Source: Phycomyces blakesleeanus NRRL 1555(-)
Taxonomy: Eukaryota > Mucoromycota > Mucoromycetes > Mucorales > Phycomycetaceae
Length of the DNA: 64,000 nt
Assembly: GCF_001638985.1 (NCBI RefSeq)
Contig: NW_017265143.1
Location: 1 to 64,000, forward strand
Direction: 5' to 3'
Shown here: piece after piece, positions 47,598 through 58,183 of the stretch
Numbering within the stretch: the first letter of the stretch is position 1
Layout of the letters: each line of letters opens with the position of its first letter
Position numbers and translations under genes: made by a program
Notes under the pieces: model-generated
Databases searched by the model: none
The model's input: the letters and a program-made list of their open reading frames with translations, nothing else
What the model was told of the DNA's origin: nothing

Positions 47598-50429
47598 TTA
47601 GAAATTAAGGTCTAGTGTAGAGAAATCAGTGTCTCCGAGTTCAAGTTCTATTGCCTTTAGCAATGCATCATCGTCTTCATCAATCAAGGTCTTCGATCGT
47701 TCTGCAGAACGTGGAACTGGAGTCTTTGGTGGAGATACAAGTCCGATTGTGCTAGCAGTTGCCACTGGAGTTGCAATCTTGGTTCTGCCGATGTCCCGGG
47801 TACGAGGACGGAGCAATTGACTGAGTTGGTTGTCATCAACGGCCCGTGTCACATCTTCCAATTGCTACAAAAGATTAAATAGAAATTAAATAAATAGATT
47901 CATATAAATTGGTTTCTTTCTATCTATCTCTTTCTTTCTTTTGAGCGAGTATTTTTTTTAGAATAATAAAAATGCATATATGTTACCCCACGATAGTCGC
48001 CTCCTACAAACACTTGGGGTAAAGGCTTGACTCTTCCACCAACAACACTGCTCTGGCGTCTCATGTGTTGCAGGGCTTGTTCACTCTGAGCAACGTCCAT
48101 GACTTCGTATTGAATATGATTGGACGTCAGCATAGTCTGGAGTACTTCCTGATTACGCTTGATTGTGCTGTTGGTCGATACGCTCGATACATAGACCTGC
48201 ACTAACGCAGGGTCGCGTGGAGTCAAGTTCAACGGAACTTCTTTCTGGAGCATTCCAGGCCACTTTAGTTTACTGGTCACCACGGGCTTGCGCACCGGTT
48301 CATCTCTCTCTCTTTCATTAGATTTCTCATTTGATCTACTGTCGTTTAGTTTGGAGTTGTGATGGTGGCTATGACTATGACTGTGGCTGGAGTTCGTGTT
48401 AGCGTTGGGTACATCCAAGAGATCTCTTAGTTCGGCTTGCTGGTCCTGTTTGAGACTAGAAACCTGCTCCTGGTGAGACTTCTGGAGGTGGGCAAGTTGG
48501 ACCGAGTGGTTGTGCTCCGATTGCTCAAACTCCTGTAGCAGCTTTTCGACTTCGTCATTCATGTTGTTCTTTGCATGTTTCTCGGTGCTACTGAGCCGCT
48601 CACGAAGCTGAGCCAAGTCAGTGGCATGTCGTTTCTCGAGTGAGGCAATTGTATTCTTTTGTTCCCGCTCGAGAGAGTTGATTGCATGGCTGTGCGAAGT
48701 CTTGATTTCCTGAAGTGTCTTTTGGTGCTGGACCAACACTCGGTCCTTTTCAGCCATGGCTTCTGCATGAACCTGTAGAATAGCCTCGTGTTTTTGTTTT
48801 TGTGCCTATTTTTTTTAATAGGGGAAAAGAAAGTTGACATTGTCAACAACAAGATTAAATATTAAATTATTTAGAATTTGATTTGAACAGTGCAAAGCAA
48901 ACAGTATATATATAAATTTACCTCTAGTTGATGATTGAGCTCATCTAGCTTTTGAATCAACATTCGATCACTTTCAAGATCCATCGTCAGTCGGTTGACT
49001 CTCTTTTGTCGTTCTTGATCCTGACTGCCTTCTTTTGGCTTACGGTCTCTTCTATTCAATTGAGCCCTCAATTCGGCCAGTTCGTTTTCTTTTTCTTCGA
49101 GACGGCTTACGGCCTCTTCATTCTACCAAAAATAATGAGATTAATTGACGAAATTAAATAGAATCTAGCCTTTTGTACACTAACAAGCTACTACTACTAC
49201 TACTAGGTTTATATAAATATTATATACTTGCAGTTTTTTTCAATTGGTTCAATTGAAATGTAACTTCTTGTAAGGCAGGTTTGACTAACTCGGCTCGTTC
49301 ACTCTGCCATTGTTTTTGCCAGTCTTCGAGTTGCCTCTCTTTGTCTCGCAAGAGACTATCCTTTTCGGCCAGCTTTTTTTCCAATAGGCCACTCTTTTGC
49401 TCTTCTTCACTTGGACCCTTGTCAAGGTCAGAGTCAGAATCAGAGTCAGAATCAGTGTCCTGGCCTTGGTTATGGTCTTCTTCTTCGATTCTTTCCAATA
49501 GAGTTTCAATTTCGGCTTCTTTTTGTTGAAGGATTTGTTCTTTGAGTGCCAGTGTATCCATGATCTCCTTGTTGCGTGCCTCGAGATCAGCCAAGACTCG
49601 GCTGTTCGCAATTGACTCTGCTGAAGGTTCTGTGATGGTGTTGATACCTATGCCAACACCAACACCAACACCAACGCTGACGCTGGAGCTGTTCTTTCGC
49701 TGACTTTCATCCAATTTATGTCGTAGTTGCTCTAACTCGACAGATTGACGTGCAATAACATCGAGGTGCTGACTGTTCTAAAGTGGATAGAAAAAAAAGC
49801 AATAAGCAAGCAAACAGATAGAATAAATAAAGTGAAAAGTGAAATGAAATTGAAAATGAAAATAAGGATGAAAATAAAATAAAATAGAATAAAATGCGAA
49901 TGAGAATGAGAATAAAATGTATGAAGAAAAAGGAAATACAAGACAAGTGTATGGTAGGATATGTGTGAGCTCCTTATTTTACATTAGTCCTCCCTTTCAT
50001 TCCCTTTCGTTCCCCTTCTTATCTCTTTTTCTCATCTTCTTTCTTTCTTCCTTTACTATCGTTATTGTTCTATCTTTCTAATTTGCCTTTTTTCCTCCTC
50101 TTCTTCTTCTCCTTTCCCCAAGTCATCCCTTGTCTGTTTGCTTGCTTGCTTGTTGTTTTGCTCTACAATCTTTAAATGATGCCTTCTTGTTTTTTAAATA
50201 ATAAAAATGGTCTAATTATTCTACATAAATATTTCTTTGTGAATGTGAATGTGAAATTTCTAACCTTTGATTTTAATGCGTTATACTCTTGTCTGATTTG
50301 TGAGACGGCCGTACGAGAACTAGCTACACTGGCAGGTCTACATGCTCCCATTGAACGGGCCAAGGTATCTGATGATTTCTCTCCACTTAGCTTTGAAGCA
50401 GCCTTTTTACGACTACCAAGACAAAGCAT
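47598..50429 (-). CDS. Coiled-coil protein with C-terminal SH3BGR/glutaredoxin-like domain
   Basis: The product (665 residues) is not a named protein that I recognise. Five exons (50429-50265, 49777-49232, 49122-48922, 48805-47987, 47864-47598) close in phase. Residues about 60-440 are a long coiled coil with many Glu, Lys, Gln and Leu, including NSQHLDVIARQSVELEQLR and QRQKRVNRL-like segments, interrupted by short low-complexity tracts (GVGVGVGIG, DSDSDSDSD and HSHSHSHHH). From about residue 505 to 600 comes a thioredoxin fold (LVQVYVSSVSTNSTIKRNQE, then PLPQVFVGGDYRGQLED) of the SH3BGR/glutaredoxin type with no CxxC motif, so redox activity is unlikely. Such proteins may act as scaffolds. 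Intron 2 (49231-49123) has a GC donor (gcaagt), an uncommon but known class. A CAG/CTG repeat lies about 240 bases upstream. Confidence 0.85.
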
Positions 50430-50669
50430 TTTAATTCAATTCCTTTGAAGAAATAAAAAAAAGAAAAGAAAGAAGAAGAAAGAAGAAGAGAAAGGAAGGG
50501 AAAGGAATGGAAAGGTAAATATAGAAACCAGTGATGGAAAGAAAACCTCAAAAAAAAACTACAGACAAAAATAATAAGAAGAAGAAAAAAGAAAGACAAG
50601 AGCAAGTCTAATCAGGACACTTGCCTTTATTACCTTTTTCTCTTTCTATTTCTTTTATTAGCTGTTTCT

Positions 50670-50723
50670 ATTGCTGTTGCTGCTGTTGCTGCTGTTGCTG
50701 CTGTTGCTGCTGTTGCTGTTGCT
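50670..50723. repeat. (CAGCAA)n / Gln-codon-like repeat upstream of the coiled-coil gene
   Basis: TTGCTG/CTG repeats on the plus strand, read on the minus strand, are CAA/CAG-type trinucleotides. They lie about 240 bases before the start of the coiled-coil gene, most likely in its promoter or 5' leader. No open frame links them to the gene. Confidence 0.8.
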
Positions 50724-53024
50724 CTTCAAAAGGGATATACGGAGTAGCGCACGTGCATTGATATATAGTCCCCCTCCCACCCCTCTTTTATAGATAGATA
50801 TATATATATATATAACTCTGTATTGTTGGCCTCAAGTTATTAAGCAATTAAGCAAGAAAGCAAGTAGAATGAGTTTGGTTCAATGGAGTTGATTTGGATA
50901 GTCAAGTAATAAAATGTGTGTATTAGTTTATTGGTGTTTCCTTTGCCTATCTTTATTATCAAATATCTAATTCTCCTTGTTGAAGCTGTATGTATTTGAT
51001 AAAAACCAAAGCGTGTGTCTTTTTGACTATTGTAGAATGGGATTTTACAAGACACACGGACATGATGGCGGACATAAATTAGATAGCGCCAAGCACAATA
51101 GTAATAATAATACTACTATCACAAACACTTAAACCAATACTAACATTAGTACCAAATACCAATATTCATGTTAATATTAATAATTATTATCATTTTGATA
51201 CATTTTATAGATCATCATCTTACCTGTAGCAGTGCCATAATGATTGAGGGGCGCTGTCTTTCCTTCTTCTTTTCTATCGATAATCATCTATTGTTCCTAT
51301 AAAAACACACATACACATTGATAAACAGTATGTCTGGGTACCCCCTCCTTCGTATATACATATATATTCATTTGTTCACGACCTTGATTAAACCACGTTT
51401 AATTTCTGCCGTCTTCACACATATTACAGCTATTTATTTTTACATGTCTATATCCATACTTCTTTATAGGATAAAATAAAGAACATTAGTTTCAAACAAC
51501 ATATATAATGTGGGTTAGACTAACTAGGTGCAAAATTGGTGGTTGAGCCTATTGAGCTTTTTAGAATAAGGAACAAAAGAAAAAGAAGACAAATAAGCTA
51601 CAAAGATGTATGTACTGTGGGTAGAATGGGCATAATTGTCATTACACTCTTGCTCGAATGCTCCTTGATAAGAACTATTAAAGAACTACAAACAACATAA
51701 AATATATATGTCTATCTGTCTATCCATAGTTTCATCATTGATTAACGTTATTATTATTATTATTTTTTGCCGTTGCTCCCTTCTATTAACTCACCCCACC
51801 CCTTCCCCTCTCTCCCCTTCTTACACCCCTTCTTCTATCTCCTCTCCTCTCCTATCCTATCCTACCCTTTCTTTTCCTTGCTTCCTTGCTTCCTTGCTTT
51901 CTTGCTTCCTTGCTTGCTTCATCGACCAAGCAACCAAGCGATGTGTCTACACCTCCCCTTTTACTTTATTTTATTATATTTTTGGTTGCTATAATAAATA
52001 GAGAGACACAATGATGTAGCACAAGTAGCATTTCTTGTTACTTTCTGGTATCCTGCAGCAAATGGGGTTCATAGTTCCACATTCCTTACAGTCTATTTTG
52101 TTTTGTTTTTTATATATATATATATTCTTTTCTGTCGTTGTTGTACACCGCTCTATGTTGTTGGCCTTTGTGCACCAGGCTTAAAACCAAATATATATAT
52201 ATATATATATATCATCTCAAAAGGGCAAACAAGAAAAAAAAAGGTTGGTTTGATTAATTGTAGATTTTAGTTAGATTATTATATGTATGATGCTTCTGTT
52301 AGTGCTGTTTCTATTTTATATCATTATGATTATTATATCATTGAATGATCGCACAAATGATCAATGATACCAGGCAATAATAAAAGTACAAATTATTGAT
52401 AAACTCAAAAGACCAACCAACCAACCAACCAAAAGAAAAGAAAAGAAAAGAAAAGAAAAAAAAAAGGGACCCCGTGAAACACAAATGTGACGCGATTACT
52501 CTAAAGTGGCGGACTTACAAGTGAACCGGCTGAACGGACTATAGAAGAAGAGAACAGAAGAGAGATGAATGAATATATAAGAATAAGAATAAGCGCGGGG
52601 AAATATATGTATATAGATAGAAAGATAGAAAGATAAAAAGAAGCACAGAAACACAGACACAGACACAGACACGGACACGGACATGGACACGGATACATAT
52701 TTTCCTTTATATAAATATATATTTTTCTGCTCGCTTTCATATTCTTCTGTAATTGTACATGTATATAGTGTATTGTTATTTACAAATATGTACACACTCA
52801 CTCACCCACACCCACATGTGTATATTATACTATATTAAATATGTATTTTAAAAATAAAAAATTCATTACTATTATATATTTTGGCTGCCAAGCCTTTTTA
52901 GCCTTTTTGTCTATATTAGACTGGACTTCTTTGCTTTCTCTTCTTCTTCCTCCTCCTTCTTCTTCTTTAGCTTGTACCACATATACACAAACCAAAAATA
53001 AATAAATAATACATATAAAAAAAA
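50724..53024. other. Intergenic region before the beta-trefoil gene
   Basis: About 2.3 kb with no supportable gene. Possible fragments were seen but not accepted: a minus-strand MALLQ followed by a gtaag donor near 51220-51235, a plus-strand short frame MGFYKTHGHDGGHKL beginning at 51038 after an acceptor-like attgtag, and a 20-base exon-like segment between acceptor and donor sequences near 52518-52540 on the minus strand. The region contains microsatellites and CT-rich blocks. It holds the promoters of the two divergent neighbours. Confidence 0.45.
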
Positions 53025-54417
53025 ATGAAGTACGGGTTCCCCACAGAAGGCTATTTCTATATCAAATCCCTCAACAGCGACAATGTCCTTGACGTGTTTA
53101 TGGGCGAGTTGACTGTAAGTAAACTGATGCATAAAGATATCATGATTTGAATAAAGGTTTGCTTATCCAAACAAATAAACAAATAATACAACAAACTATT
53201 GCCACTTATTAGTCCGATTCTGCAGTGATTGTCTGGCCTCAGGTAGAGCTTTACAAATATACTATAATATGATAAACATAACTCAATTTTGTTTTTTGGT
53301 TTTTTTCTTAAAAAAAATACTATAGAAAGGAGGAGACGATAACCAAAACCAGGTAATTTAAGGGTATTTAGCAGTAAAATAAGCCTTTGTGTTCCTGAAA
53401 GCACAAACACAGGCACAGGCCCACAGCTATGTAGAGAGAAAGAGAGAGAGAGAGAGAAAAGTAAAATAAAAGAAGTAAAAGAAAGAGGTTACTATTATTT
53501 GGGTGGTTGGTTGGTTTTCAGATACTTTTATATAATGTATAAAATATAAATATAGAAAAATTTAAACTGGCTTTCAATATTTTGTAGCTATGGAGATTCG
53601 ATGATGGTTTCTTGACCAACAAAAAGTCAAATTTGGGTAAGTAATACAATACAATATGTGGTGTAGTGTATTCATAGTTTATTTTCTCACTAATAACTCT
53701 TTTTCTTTTCTATTACATATACTATATATATATATAATTTTGAACAATTACTGCTTAATAATTTATTGTCTTGGTTACTGATTATTGGTTATCCTTTTAT
53801 AGTTGTTGACATTAGAGGAGGTACAAGAGAGAAAATAATACGGCTGAATTACTAGCAAAATAGAAAGATATAAACATAGAAAGATAGAGAGGGATAACAA
53901 ATCGTCATCGATTAATAATGATATTGTATATGTATAAAAAAGGTGACTTGAAGGCAGACACGATGGTTGTTCAATACGAGCGTAAATACACCATGTAAAG
54001 TATATGTTCAACAATAAGATTATTATTCGCCCATGAATACGTGTACACATCAATATATAGATATATAGACAATTATTCCCTTTGTATGCTGTACTTTGAT
54101 TTGTGAACTGATTATTTTACTTTCATTTCTTTCCTGTCTTGTGTTCCTTCATCATCAGGGCACACAACCAAAGATGGGCTTACAGAGATGGGTTCATTTA
54201 TGTGATTGCTGACCCACGTCTTGTACTTGAAATTAAGGTAGGCGACAGAGCAATAGGCAAATTTATGTATAAATTCAATGCAATTCAAATTAATTTATGT
54301 TCTTATTACATTATTTAGGGAGGAAGTGGCAAGGACGGTAATAGAGCCACCTTGGGTCTTCGCCAACCAGAAGATAATGATAACCAGCAATGGGTTATTG
54401 AACCTTATCAGGAATAA
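53025..54417 (+). CDS. Small ricin-type beta-trefoil (lectin-like) protein
   Basis: A cytosolic protein of 147 residues with a predicted beta-trefoil fold; no signal peptide is present. Eight exons (53025-53114, 53213-53242, 53326-53352, 53588-53636, 53803-53820, 53943-53994, 54159-54237, 54319-54417) close in phase, several of them only 18-30 nt. Three repeats are visible, each ending in a QxW motif: Gln49-Leu-Trp51 (NQLW), Gln93-Arg-Trp95 (NQRW) and Gln138-Gln-Trp140 (NQQW). Each repeat has a buried segment such as FYIKSLNSDNVLDVF, GFLTNKKSNLVVDIRG and FIYVIADPRLVLEI. The N-terminus MKYGFPTEGYFYIKS has no extra domain. This is a stand-alone domain, with no enzyme domain attached; sugar binding is possible but not shown. 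The function is not known. Confidence 0.85.
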
Positions 54418-54768
54418 AGAACAACAACAACAACAGTAGTAGTGGTGGTCGTATCTATAGTAACAGTAACAGTAACAATAAAAATAAAAATAATCATTAT
54501 CATTATCACTGATATTGTCATCGTCACTATTACTGTCACCATCATTGTCGCCGTCACCATCAAGCCATAAATCCATCATTATTATTATTATTATTATTTA
54601 TCACTACTAAAAACAATTGTAATAAAATATTCCCGTTTTACACTCTCTGATCATCTGATCACTCTCATCAGATTGTCCCGCTACTCTCCCGCTTCTCTTA
54701 ATAAAATTAAATTAAATTAAATTAAATTTATACAAAAAGGTTTATTCCCCTCCCCTTACTCACTCACT

Positions 54769-54800
<32 letters not shown>

Positions 54801-55003
54801 CTCTTTCTTAATTATATAATATATATATATAGTCGGTCCAATTTTTATTTTTATTTTATTTTTATATTTTTATATTTTTATTATTATTTACACTCACTTT
54901 CATTTTCATTTTCATTTTCATTTCATTACCTAATTTCTTTCTTCATCATCATTTCTTATTCTTACTTTTATACTATCTTTCCTTCTTTTTTTTCATCTCG
55001 GGA
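54418..55003. other. Spacer between beta-trefoil and hexokinase-like genes
   Basis: No gene is seen. The stretch contains ATT and AATTA repeats, a CACACA/TATA run near 54770-54830 and a T/C-rich leader before the next ATG at 55004. It includes the 3' end of the trefoil gene and the promoter of the next gene. Confidence 0.5.
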
Positions 55004-56790
55004 ATGGATCCTCTACAGGAGCACCCACACCACGGCAATCCCGAACAACGGCAAGCGATTGAGGAACTTCGTAATCTATTTGACCTCGATCACAATTGTC
55101 TTGTCAATGTCATTCAACACTTTGATAATGAGCTCAGGGCAGGATTAGCAGACGATCGTTCGAGTGACCTGAATATGATTCCAACTTACGTAACCGGTAA
55201 AATAATTTTTTTAAAAAAAGTCTATTTGACATACTTCATTACACTTCCATTACATTTAAATTTCTCTTAATATTAATAAATAAATGTATACATATATATA
55301 TATATATATATATATGTAAAGGATATCCAACTGGAAACGAAAAGGGAACATACCTGGCCCTCGAAATCGCTGGAATGGACATTTACGCTTGTCAAGTAAA
55401 GTTAAAAGGCGACAATGGAAAACTGGCCATCAACCAGTACCAATACAAAATTCCCCAAGACCTGACGAGTGGAGACGACTTTACGGTCCTGATCGACTAT
55501 GTGGTCGAATGTTTTTCGGATTTTCTGACCAGAGTAAATACCCAAGATCTCTTTGTCTACCCAATGGCAGTCTCCTTTGGTTTCGCAATCAGACAGACTG
55601 GCCTGGACAGTGGCAAGGTACTCTCGCTAGGCCATGGCATTAGTTATCCAAATGGTGTAGGTGTCGACATTGTGAAATTATTACATGAACGTGTGAGGCT
55701 CAAGGGACTACCGGTTCGAATAGTTGCAATAGCAAATGGTAAAAATAATCATAATAATACATAAATATTTTATATATTTGGTATTAACCTGTTCTGTGTT
55801 TTTTTTATATATACATATTATTATAGATGCTGTCTGTACTCTCTTGGCACATGCTTATCAACATCCGTGTACACGGATTGGAATAGTACACAGTCTAGGC
55901 ACCAATTGCGCGTACTACGAACGCACATCAAATGTTACCAAACTACGCGACCAACCCACCACTCGGGACCGGGACGTGATCATCAATACAGAGTGGGGAA
56001 ATTTTGGATCCTCTCGACGCACCTTACCTTGCACCTGGTTCGACCGCAAACTAGACCGAGAGTCGATCAACCCACAGTTCCACATGTTCGAAAAGATGAC
56101 GACTGGTATATTTTTGGGTGAGTTGGTACGTGGAATCCTGATCTACCTTGTCGATCGGGATCTGTTGTTCGGAGGAGACTGTTCAGAGACTTTGAATACA
56201 ACCCACAGCTTCGACACCAGCTATATGTATGTCTGTGAAGGGGATGATTCGGATACTTTGGAAGACACCCGGATCGTGCTGGAAGACATGTTGGATATCT
56301 CAAAAACAACTCTGGCCGACCGAGAGATGGTCAGGCGAGTGTGTGAATTAGTGGGTACCAGAGCAGCGATGCTTGTGGGTGCATCGCTAGCAGCAGTTGT
56401 CAAACGAATGGTTGATAGTGGAATAGGCATGGGCGAAGAAGAAGAAGGATACGCAATTTGTAAGTTCATTTTTTTTAAATACAATATATGGATATTATTA
56501 TGAGAAGCAAAGAGAAAGAGAGAGAGAGAGAATAATAATAATGATTCTTTGTGTATGTAATATACTTACATTACCGTTATATGCATTTTTTTTGGATTTG
56601 ATTAGCAATTAGCGGTAGTATTTATGAAGATTATCCATCATTTCATCCTCGGGTCTGCAAAACTCTCAAAGAACTCCTTCCAGAATCAATTGCTTCTCGA
56701 CTGTCTGTTGGTATCGTCAAACACTCTCGAATTGTCGGTGTAGCCATTGTAGCCATGATGGCTGAAAAGGCAGCGGCCAATTCACCTTGA
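55004..56790 (+). CDS. Divergent hexokinase-like protein, probably catalytically impaired
   Basis: A homologue of hexokinase/glucokinase of 475 residues, the usual size. Four exons (55004-55196, 55322-55738, 55827-56459, 56606-56790) close in phase. Many family positions are kept: NDAVCTLLAHAY with Asp204 in the catalytic-base position, INTEWGNFG, FEKMTTGIFLGELVR, GSIYEDYPSFHPRV and VGASLAAVV. Others are changed: the phosphate-binding LALDLGGTN is LALEIAGMD (76-84), the sugar-loop SWTKGF is SLGHGI, and the GTGTN of the nucleotide site is HSLGTN. The GxDGS motif near the end is SISGS. I infer weak or no sugar phosphorylation and a possible regulatory role, as known for some fungal hexokinase-like proteins. 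It could also use another sugar. The start at 55004 gives a normal N-terminus. Confidence 0.85.
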
Positions 56791-56982
56791 AATAATAATA
56801 TAAAGAGTAACTAAAAAGCAAAAAACAAAAAGAGCTTCAAAAAAGAAAAAACAAGAGAAAATACGGAAAAAGACTAAAGACTAAAGACCAAAAAAATACC
56901 AAAAAAAAAACAAGAGAACCAAAGAAGATTTTGCCCATTTTTCTTTCCGACGATCTTAAAAACCTAACCAATATACTTCTTT

Positions 56983-56990
56983 AACAACAA

Positions 56991-57033
<43 letters not shown>
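56983..57033 (+). repeat. (CAACAG)n repeat
   Basis: About eight copies of CAACAG in the 3' region of the hexokinase-like gene, followed by other short repeats. Confidence 0.85.
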
Positions 57034-58124
57034 CATTAACCTTCCCTCCCCTTCAAACCTCCTCTCTCTTCTATGTATTTTTTCTTCTTATATTATTAGT
57101 TTTTCTTTCTTTCTTTCTGTCTTTCTTCTATTTTACTACCACTGTTATTTACTACTACTACTACTACTACTACTATTATTACTATTACTATTACTATTAC
57201 TATTACTATTATTATTGTATCTTTCTTTTTCATAACACAGACATCTGTAAATTACGCCATTTCCTTGTATTCTATTTTCCAACCAAAACCAAACAAAAAA
57301 AACAAGAATTATATATGTTTATGAAATCTTGGGCAAACCAAAAAATAATAATAATCAAAATCAAAATAAAAAATAATCTATTACTTTGACTATACACTTC
57401 TTCAGTAAAGCAATATATATATATTTATATTTATATGTGTATATGGGTATTTGTGTATGTGTACGGATGTATAAATTTATATATTTTTTATATAATTTTG
57501 TGTATAGCGCTTTATTTTACTTTACTTATTTTCTCTCTCTTTCTTTCTCTCTCTCTCTCTCTTCCTATTCCCAGGTACTGTTTTGGTGTTACGCCGAGCG
57601 GGACGATGTTATATTTATGCACAAAAGTGTGTGGTACGACCCTTGTGTTGCCTTAAAAGGTCAAAGGGAAAAATCACACATTACACACATTACACACACA
57701 GAAAGAGAGAGAGAGAGAGATAAATTCAGTTCGTCCGACAGATATACAGAAAAGGAAACATACACACAAGCATAAATAAAGACAAAGACAAAAGCAAAAA
57801 TAGAGTGGGGAAGGAAGTGAGTGGGTGAGAGAGTGGGTAGAGAGATAGTGTGTGCGTGTGTGTGTGTGTGTGTGTGTGCTGGTGGGAGGGTGGAAGAGGG
57901 AGAAAGGGATATAAAGGGAAAGAAAGGGAAAAAGAGTGTATTTTTTTTTCAAGCTCGCCATTTTACCTCATTTACATATTAGAAAGTCTCCTGTTTCTAA
58001 GCGATTACCTACATTGTACGTCTAAATTTTAATTTCCCTTCCTCTTCTTCTTCTTATTCTTCTTTATAAAAAAATCATTCGACAAAAACCTTTTAAACTA
58101 TAATACTAATCATCACACACATAT

Positions 58125-58183
58125 CATAATCATAATCATAATCATAATCATAATCATAATCATAATCATAATCATAAGCATAA
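58125..58183 (+). repeat. (TAATCA)n hexanucleotide repeat
   Basis: About ten nearly perfect copies of the hexamer ATAATC, ending with a few variants (ATAAGC). Confidence 0.9.

Noticed and set aside
51038..51235. Plus-strand short frame starting MGFYKTHGHDGG and a minus-strand MALLQ followed by a gtaag donor
   Set aside because: Each has one splice-like feature, but no second exon or homologous motif could be linked, so no gene model is supportable.
52496..52801. Minus-strand frame with Ser/Val/Pro/Cys repeats and a 20-base exon-like segment
   Set aside because: The frame is low complexity (CCTGTGTC-type repeats) and the tiny exon has no partners.
57386..57775. 129-codon plus-strand frame downstream of the hexokinase-like gene
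   Set aside because: It is composed of translated microsatellites with one short ordinary stretch and no motif.
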